A DNA stretch of 17,572 nt from Spirochaetae bacterium HGW-Spirochaetae-7 (GTDB lineage Bacteria; Spirochaetota; Spirochaetia; Treponematales; UBA12059). Of this stretch, positions 1 through 7,421 are shown in pieces (the stretch's first letter is position 1; the number at the start of each line of letters is the position of its first letter). Where the stretch lies: the NCBI GenBank assembly GCA_002839245.1, contig PGXR01000027.1, positions 1-17,572 on the forward strand, in the 5' to 3' direction. Under the pieces are notes generated by a model. The model had not been told where the DNA came from. It worked only from the letters and a program-made list of their open reading frames with translations, and did not search any database. A program made the translations under genes and the position numbers.

Positions 1-208
1 CGTCATTGCCGAGCAGGATCTCGAGCCGCGCCTGTATTAGCCTATGGGCCTTCGAGCACTCGTCTATCCCCGTTCCGCCAGCGCCGTATATCACGGCGCG
101 AGCCTGAGTAGAGCCCTTCGTACGGCTCACGTTCAAGTCGACCAGCTCGAGGCCAATCTCCGAGAAGAGACCGGCTATATCGTTGTAGAGTTCTATTGAC
201 TCCGTCAT
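1..208 (-). CDS. rimP: Ribosome maturation factor RimP, N-terminal part (cut by window edge)
   Basis: The first 69 codons of a minus-strand gene that runs off the left edge. The N-terminus reads MTESIELYNDIAGLF, followed by GLELVDLNVSR and GIDECSKAHRLIQARLEILLG. This is the RimP N-terminal pattern: a G-x-E-L-V-D strand, then a G-I-x-x-x-x-C-x-x-x-x-R-x-I helix. RimP assists late assembly of the 30S ribosomal subunit and usually heads a rimP-nusA-infB operon; those partners would lie outside this window. The ATG at 206-208 is the only convincing start, but its Shine-Dalgarno is poor: AGGG sits one base before the ATG. A terminator-like hairpin ends only eight bases upstream of the start, behind a good promoter, which suggests leader control. 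The family call rests on a short fragment, so it is good but not certain. Confidence 0.8.
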   Translation of the reverse strand, partial: MTESIELYNDIAGLFSEIGLELVDLNVSRTKGSTQARAVIYGAGGTGIDECSKAHRLIQARLEILLGND

Positions 209-215
209 ACCCTAT

Positions 216-242
216 AAAAAAAGAGCCGTGGGGACGACTCTT
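216..242 (-). terminator. Intrinsic terminator hairpin, possible attenuator in the rimP leader
   Basis: Read on the minus strand, a nine-base-pair stem (AAGAGTCGT with ACGGCTCTT, one T-G wobble) closes a CCCC loop. It runs directly into a T tract: seven T in all, two of them inside the stem. The arms are at 234-242 and 221-229. The rimP ATG begins eight bases after the T run. The hairpin lies downstream of a promoter that starts after the comF stop, so it can both end comF transcription and attenuate rimP. The structure is seen directly; the regulatory role is inferred. Confidence 0.8.
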
Positions 243-278
243 CTTACATACAATCAAGAAAAACCGATAACATGCATG

Positions 279-307
279 ATCATAGTCTTCGAGGCAGGCT
301 AAGTCAA
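279..307 (-). promoter_or_regulatory. Sigma-70-type promoter for rimP
   Basis: On the minus strand a -35 box TTGACT (302-307) and a -10 box TATGAT (279-284) are separated by exactly 17 bases. Each matches five of six consensus positions. Transcription would start near position 272, giving a leader of about 63 bases that contains the terminator hairpin before the rimP ATG at 208. The promoter lies just beyond the comF stop codon (319-321). Confidence 0.7.
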
Positions 308-318
308 TACGCTGGTGG

Positions 319-1041
319 CTAGTCGGCCGCAATGGTAATAGCGTCGACGCGACTGGCGCCTTCCAGTTTGAGGGCGGCCGCGCAGGCCGACAGGGTGGCT
401 CCGGTCGTCAACACGTCATCGAGGAGTATTGGATCGACGGGTACGGAAGCGCCTTCCTCTACCCTTACCTTTCCCAGCATGTTCGCCGTTCTTGCCTCGA
501 GGCCAAGAGCCTTCTGCTGCATTCCGTCAGCGCGGACGAGGATCCTGGCCACTTCCAGCCCATGGTGCTTCTCAAGCATGCGGGCTATGTCCTCGACCTG
601 GTCCCAACCCTTGCGGCGCATTTTCCCGGGTCTCGGCGGAACGGGCACGATGACGCGGCCGGGGTAGCGCTGGCGAACGGCCCGGGCCACGGCCTCCGAG
701 AAAAAGCCAGCCAGGCTTCGACGGCCTGCCTTGTACTCGAGCACCAGGCTGCGAAGCTCGCCGCCGTAACGCCACAGCGGACAGGCTGAATCGAATGCAT
801 AGCTGGTGCTCCTGCAGCGCATGCAAATGCCGCGTTCGGAGCATAGCGGCTTTCCGCAGACGACACAGCGGCGAGCCTCCGCCATGGCGTTTTCACGCTC
901 CAGTATCGCTGCCGAACACGTGCCGCACAGCGGCCAGCGAGCGCGTGGATCCGTCCCGTCTCCGCATACGGCGCAACGGAACGGAACTGCCAACGAAATG
1001 ACGGAGCGGGCCACGCCGGATATTGCATCGAATCGTCCCAT
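319..1041 (-). CDS. comF: ComF family phosphoribosyltransferase-like protein
   Basis: A 240-residue protein with the ComF layout. The N-terminal zinc-finger region has cysteine pairs at about 23/26, 39/42, 59/62 and 73/76. A phosphoribosyltransferase fold follows, with the PRPP-binding signature ILLDDVLTTGATLS at 205-218 and an upstream PVPP segment. ComF proteins are cytoplasmic. In competent bacteria they take part in moving transforming DNA across the membrane, but many non-competent species also carry a family member and the biochemical role is unsettled. The gene lies 43 bases downstream of mutS on the same strand, so it may be co-transcribed with it. No Shine-Dalgarno is visible before the ATG at 1039-1041. 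No other com genes are present here, so competence should not be inferred. Confidence 0.88.
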   Translation of the reverse strand: MGRFDAISGVARSVISLAVPFRCAVCGDGTDPRARWPLCGTCSAAILERENAMAEARRCVVCGKPLCSERGICMRCRSTSYAFDSACPLWRYGGELRSLVLEYKAGRRSLAGFFSEAVARAVRQRYPGRVIVPVPPRPGKMRRKGWDQVEDIARMLEKHHGLEVARILVRADGMQQKALGLEARTANMLGKVRVEEGASVPVDPILLDDVLTTGATLSACAAALKLEGASRVDAITIAAD

Positions 1042-1057
1042 ACAGATTACAACGGTC

Positions 1058-1073
1058 GCGGCAGCCCTGCCGC
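1058..1073. other. Short inverted repeat between mutS and comF
   Basis: A perfect six-base-pair inverted repeat (GCGGCA and TGCCGC) with a four-base spacer lies in the 43-base gap between the mutS stop and the comF start. No T tract follows on either strand, so it is not a normal intrinsic terminator. It could be an RNA hairpin that sets relative expression or stability of the two cistrons, or chance in GC-rich DNA. Confidence 0.35.
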
Positions 1074-1084
1074 TTTCGGCTCTT

Positions 1085-3694
1085 TCAATGTTCCGAGAGC
1101 GTCTTCTTGAGGGCGGCCAGCCTGGTCAGCGCCTCGAGCGGCGTCAGCCGGTCGATGTCCATGGAACGCAGTTCGTCGAGCACCAGTTCCTCTGTCGAAA
1201 ACAATGCGCCAGGTTCAGGCGGGCGGCTGCCGACCGGGGTTCCCGGTGTAGAATGCTTGGGAATGTTGCCCGGAACCGCGGGCGTCCTGGCCTTGTCCGC
1301 TTCCAGGGCGTCCCGGATTCCGGTTGCCCTGGCGACTACCGACGGAGGGACGCCCGCAAGCCTGGCGACATGGATTCCGTACGAACCGGTCGCGGGTCCG
1401 GGGACAATCCGCTTGAGGAACACTACCTCGCCCTCCCGTTCCTCGACCGCCATCGACAGGTCGACGAGCCGCTCGTGGCGCATGGCCGTCAGTTCGTGGT
1501 AATGAGTCGCGAACATGGTCCTCGAACGGCACACGTCGAGGACATGCTCGCTGACCGCCCACGCTATCGACAGGCCGTCCAGGGTACCGGTTCCTCGGCC
1601 GACTTCATCCATGACGACCAGGCTCCTCGGCCCCGCGTTGTTGAGGATGCCCGCCGTCTCGTGCATCTCCAGGAGAAAGGTAGACTCGCCCCTGGCGAGG
1701 TTGTCCTGGGCCCCGACACGGCAGAACAACCTGTCGATGACGCCTATTCGCGCCGATCGTGCCGGAACGAACGATCCAGCCTGAGCGAGGAGGACGATCA
1801 GCGCGTTTTGCCTGAGGAAGGTAGATTTTCCGGCCATGTTCGGCCCGGTGATGAGCGCAAACGCTGCGCCGCCGCAGTCGAGTTCAAGGTCGTTCGGTAC
1901 GAATTCTCCGGCCGGCAGGTAGGCTTCGACCACGGGGTGGCGGCCTCCCTGTACCGACAGGATCAAGGAATCGTCCACCAAAGGGCGGACATAAGCCCTC
2001 ACGGTCGCCGCCCAGGCGAAGGATGCGGCGCAGTCGAGATCGGCCAGTTCGCCGGCCATGGTGAACAGCGCCGGAGCGATGGCCCTGAGTTCCCCGAGCA
2101 GGTCGGACAGCAGCGTGCGCTCCAGGTTGACGATGCGCTCGGCGGCGCCGTTGATTTCCGACTCGAGCTCTCCCAGCCTCTCGGTCGTGTAGCGCTCGCC
2201 GTTGGCGAGGCTCTGGCGTCGAAGGAAATGGGAAGGCGCGCCTCCGGCGGCGCTTTTTGACAGTTCCAGGTAGTAGCCAATTATCCTGTTGTACCGGACC
2301 TTGAGCCCGGATAGCCCGGTGGCCGCCCGTTCCTCTTCGAGGTAGGCCTCGAGGACTCCGTGGGCATCCGCGCGGAGGGCCCTCAATTCGTCGAGTTCCG
2401 GGTTCCAGCCCTCGCGGATGACCGGACCGTCGGCAGGGGCAAGCGCCGGGTCATCCGCGATCGCGCGTCCGAGCGTGGCGACGAAGGCCTCGGCCGCCGC
2501 CCTGCGGGCCGGCTCGGCGCATACCGGAAGCCCTGGAGGTGCGGCCTGGGGAAGCGCTGCTTCGAGGGACAGGGCTGCCCGGACCGTTCCGCGAAGGGCG
2601 ACCAGGTCCCTGGGATTGGCCCTGTCCATAGAAAGTCTGGCAGCAAGACGTTCCAGGTCGCGGCACGAGCCGAGAGCGACCCTGATCCTCTCGAGCGAGC
2701 GCTGGTCACGGTACAGGGCGTCGACGGAATCGAGCCGCGCGTTTATGGCTTCGGGAGAGCGCAAAGGCTGCTGCAGGCGATGGCGCAGGGCACGTGCGCC
2801 CATGGCGGTACGGGTGTAGTCGACGACGCCGAGGAGGCTGAAGGCGACGCTTCCGTCCCGCAGGTTCCTGTCGATTTCCAGGTTCCGCTGGCTTGATTCG
2901 TCGATCGCCACATGCCGGGCGTCCTCGGCACCGCGCAGGTTCATGAACTGCGATGGCTCGACCTTGATGGAGTCGCGCAGATACTCGAAAAGTGCGCCCG
3001 CTGCGGCGATGGCCGGGTCGTCGTCCTCGAACCCGAAGCCCTTGAGGCTCTTCGTGCCGAAATGCCTCTGCAGGGCGGCCCTGCCCTGTTCCTGTGAAAA
3101 GGTCCAGTCGGGAAAACGGTTGAGCACCATGCCCTGCTGCTCGGCGATGGCTCGCGCTACGGCTGCGTCGTCGAGGACCGACTCGCGGACCAGTGCCTCG
3201 CGAGGGGCCAGCCGGTACAGCTCGCGGCGCAGCCTTTCGACATCGCCGCGGGGAAAGGACTGGGCGCGGAATTCTCCTGTGGAGGCGTCCGCCCAGGCCA
3301 TGGCCATCGACTCCCCGAAGGCGCCGAACGCTATGATGTAGTTGTTCGCGCCCGATTCCAGCCAGTCGTCGTCGACGACGCTGCCCGGGGTAATCACCTC
3401 GACGACGCCGCGCTCGATGATGCCCTTGCCCGGCGCTGTAAGCTGTTCGCATATCGCGACTTTCTTGCCGGCCTTGAGGAGCCTGGCGATGTAGCCGCGC
3501 GCCGCGTGGTGCGGTATGCCGCACATCGGCGCTTCCTGCCGGTGGGTCAAGGTCAGGCCTAAAAGCGAGCTTGCCTCCACCGCGTCGCCGAAGAACATCT
3601 CGTAGAAGTCGCCCAGCCTGAAAAAAAGCACTTCGTCATGGTGGAGGGCCTTGATGCGTTGGTATTGTTCAAGCAGAGCTGAGTGTTCGGCCAT
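1085..3694 (-). CDS. mutS: DNA mismatch repair protein MutS
   Basis: An 869-residue, full-length MutS. It recognises mispaired or unpaired bases in newly replicated DNA and starts repair through ATP-driven clamp formation. The mismatch-reading motif is GDFYEMF with F30 and E32. The ATPase at the C-terminus has Walker A GPNMAGKST (617-625), Walker B with DE at 696-697 in VVMDEVGRGTG, and the switch histidines of FATHYHEL. The usual GTSTYDG stretch after Walker B reads GTGTLDG here, a mild variation. The C-terminal tail (about 835-866) resembles the usual short MutS dimer/tetramer segment. The ATG at 3692-3694 fits the family start EQYxxIK. A perfect TATAAT lies nine bases upstream and no Shine-Dalgarno is visible, so the mRNA may be leaderless. 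comF follows 43 bases downstream. Confidence 0.98.
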   Translation of the reverse strand: MAEHSALLEQYQRIKALHHDEVLFFRLGDFYEMFFGDAVEASSLLGLTLTHRQEAPMCGIPHHAARGYIARLLKAGKKVAICEQLTAPGKGIIERGVVEVITPGSVVDDDWLESGANNYIIAFGAFGESMAMAWADASTGEFRAQSFPRGDVERLRRELYRLAPREALVRESVLDDAAVARAIAEQQGMVLNRFPDWTFSQEQGRAALQRHFGTKSLKGFGFEDDDPAIAAAGALFEYLRDSIKVEPSQFMNLRGAEDARHVAIDESSQRNLEIDRNLRDGSVAFSLLGVVDYTRTAMGARALRHRLQQPLRSPEAINARLDSVDALYRDQRSLERIRVALGSCRDLERLAARLSMDRANPRDLVALRGTVRAALSLEAALPQAAPPGLPVCAEPARRAAAEAFVATLGRAIADDPALAPADGPVIREGWNPELDELRALRADAHGVLEAYLEEERAATGLSGLKVRYNRIIGYYLELSKSAAGGAPSHFLRRQSLANGERYTTERLGELESEINGAAERIVNLERTLLSDLLGELRAIAPALFTMAGELADLDCAASFAWAATVRAYVRPLVDDSLILSVQGGRHPVVEAYLPAGEFVPNDLELDCGGAAFALITGPNMAGKSTFLRQNALIVLLAQAGSFVPARSARIGVIDRLFCRVGAQDNLARGESTFLLEMHETAGILNNAGPRSLVVMDEVGRGTGTLDGLSIAWAVSEHVLDVCRSRTMFATHYHELTAMRHERLVDLSMAVEEREGEVVFLKRIVPGPATGSYGIHVARLAGVPPSVVARATGIRDALEADKARTPAVPGNIPKHSTPGTPVGSRPPEPGALFSTEELVLDELRSMDIDRLTPLEALTRLAALKKTLSEH

Positions 3695-3703
3695 GGCCGT
3701 TGC

Positions 3704-3732
3704 ATTATAGGGTAACTTGAACTACGATACAA
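3704..3732 (-). promoter_or_regulatory. Putative mutS promoter
   Basis: On the minus strand a perfect -10 box TATAAT (3704-3709) stands 17 bases from a weak -35 box TTGTAT (3727-3732, three of six). The -10 ends nine bases before the mutS ATG, so transcription would start two to four bases from the start codon. The region is shared with the divergent STAS gene; a possible plus-strand -10, TACAAT, overlaps at 3728-3733. Confidence 0.55.
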
Positions 3733-3798
3733 TTGCGGCCCGATAGTGATCATGGCGTTTATCGCCGGGCCATCTCTCCATCTACCTGCGAGGCGCGC

Positions 3799-4323
3799 GT
3801 GGAAGAAGCCCTGTTCGTCAGAGAAACAAACAACCGCATCTACATCCGGGCACAGGGTCATGTTACCGCCAACTCCTGCCCGGAACTCAAGGCGCGCGTC
3901 TTCGACAGGCTCGAGGCGAAACCCGCCGTAGAGGACGTCTTCATGGACCTTTCTGCCTGCGAGTACATGGATTCGACCTTCATGGGGCTGATCGTCGGCT
4001 TCAACAAGCGATTCCTGCGCTATTCGGAACGGCCCATAAAACTGTCGGGAATCAACGAGACGTGCATGAAGCTCCTGAAGACTATAGGCGTTGCCAGGCT
4101 GGTCCAGATAATAGACGAAGCGCCGCGCTTCCCGGAGCCCCTGGAACTCCTTGGTACCGGCAAGAAGGCCGGGGCGAGGTTCGTACTCAAGGCGCACGAG
4201 GAACTGATAGAGCTGTCGGAGGAGAACGAGCGAAAATTCTCCGCGCTCAGGTCAGTCCTCAAGGACGCGGCCTCCGAAGAAGAGGCCGACGAACTGAAGT
4301 TCATGGACGACAAGCGGGATTGA
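3799..4323 (+). CDS. STAS-domain protein, anti-sigma factor antagonist type
   Basis: A 174-residue cytoplasmic protein. Residues about 1-110 form a STAS domain: a short N-terminal strand, then VFMDLSACEYMDSTFMGLIVG, which contains the MDST block holding the serine that anti-sigma kinases phosphorylate in SpoIIAA/RsbV proteins, then a strand-helix unit ending in LLKTIGVARLVQI. The last 55 residues are charged and helical (EELIELSEENERKF), an addition not found in minimal SpoIIAA-type proteins. I chose GTG at 3799 because GAGG lies five bases upstream and the STAS fold begins there; the frame is open back to a TTG at 3733, but that extension is not STAS-like. No partner kinase, phosphatase or sigma factor is nearby. 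It diverges from mutS and converges on skp with nine bases between stop codons. Its regulatory target is unknown. Confidence 0.82.
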   Translation: MEEALFVRETNNRIYIRAQGHVTANSCPELKARVFDRLEAKPAVEDVFMDLSACEYMDSTFMGLIVGFNKRFLRYSERPIKLSGINETCMKLLKTIGVARLVQIIDEAPRFPEPLELLGTGKKAGARFVLKAHEELIELSEENERKFSALRSVLKDAASEEEADELKFMDDKRD

Positions 4324-4332
4324 TTCCCGGGC

Positions 4333-4863
4333 TCAGTTGCCGAGCAGGGCCTGAATGACCTTGTCGGTGATGTCTATCATCGGGCTGAACCATATGATCG
4401 AGGACCCGACATTGTCGGCGTTGCGCGAGCTTATCACCAGCGAATAACCTTCCGCCTCCGATATCGACTGGACCGTCCTGTACAGCATCTGTATGAACGA
4501 GTCGGTCTTCGTCAGGGCCTCCGCCTTGCCGTCAAGATCGGCCTGCCTGACCTTGACGAAATCGGACAGGTATTGAGCCTTCTGGTAGAGGTTCTCGTCG
4601 AAAGCCCTGAGCGCAGGCGCGTCGGCTGTCGTCGCCAGAGCGAGGCGCTGGCGCTGGAGATCCTTGATTTCATCTCCCAGACGCTTTATCTCGACCTGGA
4701 CACGCAGTTTCTCGTCCTCGAACGCGCGTACTGCCTGCGAGTCCTTGTAGTAGGTCATGTAGACCTTCTGCAGGTCTATGACGCCGACCCTGGTGATCTG
4801 CTGCGCGAAGGCCTGGGCGCAGAGCGCCGACAACGCGAGCGCCATCAACAATCGTCGTTTCAT
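4333..4863 (-). CDS. skp: OmpH/Skp family periplasmic chaperone
   Basis: A 176-residue protein with a Sec signal peptide (MKRRLLMALALSALCAQAFA, cleavage predicted before QQ). The family opening TRVGVIDLQKVY follows, then a long charged helical region (about 45-130) expected to form the Skp tentacle coiled coil, then a C-terminal strand-helix end (EAEGYSLVISS). Skp trimers hold unfolded outer-membrane proteins in the periplasm and deliver them to BamA. The gene lies nine bases downstream of bamA with a purine-rich Shine-Dalgarno (GGGGGGAG) close to the ATG, and is the last gene of the tamB-bamA-skp run. The same order occurs as TP0325-TP0327 in Treponema pallidum. The family is clear from signal, length and context, although sequence identity within it is usually low. 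Confidence 0.9.
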   Translation of the reverse strand: MKRRLLMALALSALCAQAFAQQITRVGVIDLQKVYMTYYKDSQAVRAFEDEKLRVQVEIKRLGDEIKDLQRQRLALATTADAPALRAFDENLYQKAQYLSDFVKVRQADLDGKAEALTKTDSFIQMLYRTVQSISEAEGYSLVISSRNADNVGSSIIWFSPMIDITDKVIQALLGN

Positions 4864-4872
4864 CGCTCCCCC

Positions 4873-7407
4873 CTAGTCCAGGCTGGTGGTGACGCTCAGC
4901 ACGAAGTCCCACTGGTTGCTTGCGGGCTTGAACCCGCCATCGAAGACGAATCGCTTGGCGAAGTAGAGCCTGAACGGGAACTGCAGGATGATGAAGCGCA
5001 GCCCGTAGCCGGCGCTGAACGCAAAATTCCCGAGGCTCATGTCGGCCAGGCTCTTGCCGGCGTCATAAGGGCCCGAGCCGGCCACAATGCCGGCCGGGCT
5101 GAGGAGGCCGCTATCGGTATCGAGCAGCGCGGCGCTCAGGAAGCCGTCGAGCGACAGGATGTTGGGCACGACGGGCATGCGGAGCTCAATCCAGTTGTCC
5201 CATACTGCCGTGCCGTATAACGACGATAGAGTAGACCAGCCGCGGCCTATGAAGGTGCCGTCTATCGCTAGCAGCTTGGAGTCAGAAGCCGTGACGCCGT
5301 CGCGCCAGGGCTGTGAAAGGAGCGCCGAGAATTTCGAGTGGCCGCCAAGTATGACCTTGAACGCCCAGGTGTCCGTAACCGGCAAGTTCAGCAGCGTGAC
5401 GAAGGCGTCAAGCCTGGTGTCAGAACGTATGAAGTGGTTTATCTCGCCGTTGAACCAGCCGGTCAGGCCGAATCGCTGGCTGGCGTAGTAGCCCTTGCTC
5501 GGGTTGTACCACAGGTCAAGGTCGTTGAGGTAGACGCGGGCGTACAGCGTGTTGGACATGAGCCAGGTATTGAGGTTGGCAGAAATGCCCGGATCGTACG
5601 GCCGGAAAAGCGTCTCGTCGTAGGTCTTCCTGCCTAGCTCGTGGATGAGGCCGGGCACCACGCCGACCGTGCCTACCGGCGTATTGAAGCGGTAGCCAGT
5701 CGAATATCCGAGGCTGATGGTCCAGGTATCATAGTTCATCAGGTACTCATCGGGAATGACCTTCCCCGCGGCAATGTACTCCTCGTAGCTGGTATAGGGA
5801 TCGGGAAAACGAGTGGGATTTGGATCGCCATTCGGGAGGTAGTAAGGGGAGATCGGCCAGATCGTGTCCTGGGCCGACTGCAGCGACTCGTGCTTGAACG
5901 AGAAGTCCACGGCGCCCGACCAGCGCTTTCCGAAGAGCCAGTCGTCGCTGAACGAGAAGGTAAGGTCCTGGGAGCCTATGGCCAGGTTCGTCTTGAGCGC
6001 CAGCGTCTGGCCGCTGCCGCGGAAGTTGATGTCGCTCCAGTTCACGAGCCCGATGATCGGGAAGCTGCCAGTGCTCGCGCTCGGAGTATAGGTGAGGCCG
6101 AACTGTATCGACGCGGTGCTCTGTTCCTCGACGCTTATGATCAGGTCGACGAAGAGGTCCTTGCTGCCCTGTTCGTACTCGGGGACGATGGACGAGAAGT
6201 ACTGCGTATTGTAGAGGTTCTTGAGCGCCTCGAGCACCTTGGTCTTGGAGAATACGTCTCCTGGCTCGAGGGGCACGAGCCTGCGGAGGACGAAGTCCTT
6301 GGTCTTGGTGTTGCCCTTGAAGACTATGTCCTCGATGTGGGCCTGGGGGCGTTCCTCGACCTGCAGCTGATACGAAATAGTGCCGCTCTCCTCGTCCCGT
6401 GAATCGAGCAGCTTGAAGCCGTTGAATATGTAGCCGTTTTCGAAGTAGAGGTCGGCGGCGCGGGACTGGTCGTCCAGCAACCGTTGGTAGTTGAGGATGC
6501 CGCCCGGCTGCTGGCGCACGAGGGCTGCAAGCTGCTCGGTGGTGAACAGCGTGTTGCCGGAGAAGGTCATGCCGCCGTAGTTGTAGCGCCGGCCTTCCTC
6601 GATGACGAAAGTCAGGGTCAGCCTCATGGCCTTTCCCTTCTCGACCGCTACCGTTTCGCGCCTGACGTCGGCAACCTTCGCGTCGACGTAGCCGCGCTTC
6701 TTGTAGAAAATCTCGACGGCCTTCCGGCTTTCTTCCAGCTTGCCCTCGTTGAACTGCCCGGCCTGGAACAGTCCTTTTTCCTTGAGCGTCAGCTCGCCTT
6801 TGAGGGTAGCCTGCGAAACCGAGGCCACTCCCTCGAAAAGCAGTTTCTCGACGATGTTCTGCACGCCCTCGTCGACGTTGAAGACGACGTCGATGCCGCC
6901 GTCCTTGCGGACGGTGCTCGAGGCGCTTACCATGATGTCGGGGAATCCCTTGGACTGGTACAGCTGCCTGACGGCAATTTCGTCCAGCCGCAGCCTGGAA
7001 GCGTTGAAGATGGTCTGGGCCTTGACCGAAAGCGCATCCAGGATGGCCTGGGTACGAAGGCCCGAGTTGCCGACGACCGTCACGCCAACGACCGCCGGCT
7101 TCTCCTTGACCTTGAAGACGATGATGACGGCCGTATTCTTGGCGTCGGACGGTACCGCTTCGGGTTCTATTGTCTCGAACCAGTCCAGTTCGTATACCCG
7201 TGCCATGAGGTTCATCCACAGTTGGTCGTCGAACGGCTTTCCCTTGAATTCCTTGATGACCGGGTCGAGGTCCTTCACGGGCACGACGATTAGACCTTCG
7301 AAACGTATATCCTTGATCGTCTTGCCGATGTACCAGTCCGCGGCGGTCTGCGCGGACGCTATCGTACCGGCTGCGACCAGGATGAGCATTGCCATTATTC
7401 GCTTCAT
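4873..7407 (-). CDS. bamA: BamA, outer membrane protein assembly factor
   Basis: An 844-residue outer-membrane protein that folds and inserts other beta-barrel proteins. A signal peptide (1-19, ending ASA before Q20) precedes five POTRA repeats at about 30-105, 106-181, 182-275, 276-354 and 355-427. Typical POTRA turns are visible, such as VVGNSGLRTQAI and VFKGNTKTKDFVL. The rest (about 432-844) is a 16-strand barrel with a loop-6 signature IGRGW near 720, the counterpart of the usual VRGF/Y. The last residues read FVLSVTTSLD, so the usual terminal aromatic is absent. The start at 7405-7407 is chosen because AGGAAGG lies eight bases upstream and the signal peptide begins there. A second ATG at 7423-7425 overlaps the tamB stop as ATGA and would add six residues. 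Fourteen bases separate tamB from bamA, and nine separate bamA from skp. Confidence 0.96.
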   Translation of the reverse strand: MKRIMAMLILVAAGTIASAQTAADWYIGKTIKDIRFEGLIVVPVKDLDPVIKEFKGKPFDDQLWMNLMARVYELDWFETIEPEAVPSDAKNTAVIIVFKVKEKPAVVGVTVVGNSGLRTQAILDALSVKAQTIFNASRLRLDEIAVRQLYQSKGFPDIMVSASSTVRKDGGIDVVFNVDEGVQNIVEKLLFEGVASVSQATLKGELTLKEKGLFQAGQFNEGKLEESRKAVEIFYKKRGYVDAKVADVRRETVAVEKGKAMRLTLTFVIEEGRRYNYGGMTFSGNTLFTTEQLAALVRQQPGGILNYQRLLDDQSRAADLYFENGYIFNGFKLLDSRDEESGTISYQLQVEERPQAHIEDIVFKGNTKTKDFVLRRLVPLEPGDVFSKTKVLEALKNLYNTQYFSSIVPEYEQGSKDLFVDLIISVEEQSTASIQFGLTYTPSASTGSFPIIGLVNWSDINFRGSGQTLALKTNLAIGSQDLTFSFSDDWLFGKRWSGAVDFSFKHESLQSAQDTIWPISPYYLPNGDPNPTRFPDPYTSYEEYIAAGKVIPDEYLMNYDTWTISLGYSTGYRFNTPVGTVGVVPGLIHELGRKTYDETLFRPYDPGISANLNTWLMSNTLYARVYLNDLDLWYNPSKGYYASQRFGLTGWFNGEINHFIRSDTRLDAFVTLLNLPVTDTWAFKVILGGHSKFSALLSQPWRDGVTASDSKLLAIDGTFIGRGWSTLSSLYGTAVWDNWIELRMPVVPNILSLDGFLSAALLDTDSGLLSPAGIVAGSGPYDAGKSLADMSLGNFAFSAGYGLRFIILQFPFRLYFAKRFVFDGGFKPASNQWDFVLSVTTSLD

Positions 7408-7421
7408 ATCGATGACCTTCC

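Noticed and set aside
1058..1073. Terminator between mutS and comF
   Set aside because: The six-pair hairpin has no T run on either strand, so it is listed only as an inverted repeat.
806..2260. A 484-codon plus-strand open frame antisense to mutS and comF
   Set aside because: It lies opposite clear MutS and ComF sequence, has arginine- and glycine-rich composition and no known motif. Long antisense frames are expected in GC-rich DNA.
3733..3798. A TTG-initiated N-terminal extension of the STAS gene
   Set aside because: It has no STAS similarity and overlaps the divergent promoter region. The GTG at 3799 has a properly placed GAGG.
5747..7219. A 490-codon minus-strand frame inside bamA, and a 269-codon plus-strand frame at 6484-7293
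   Set aside because: Both are out-of-frame shadows of BamA POTRA and barrel coding sequence. The first is arginine- and glycine-rich and neither has domains.
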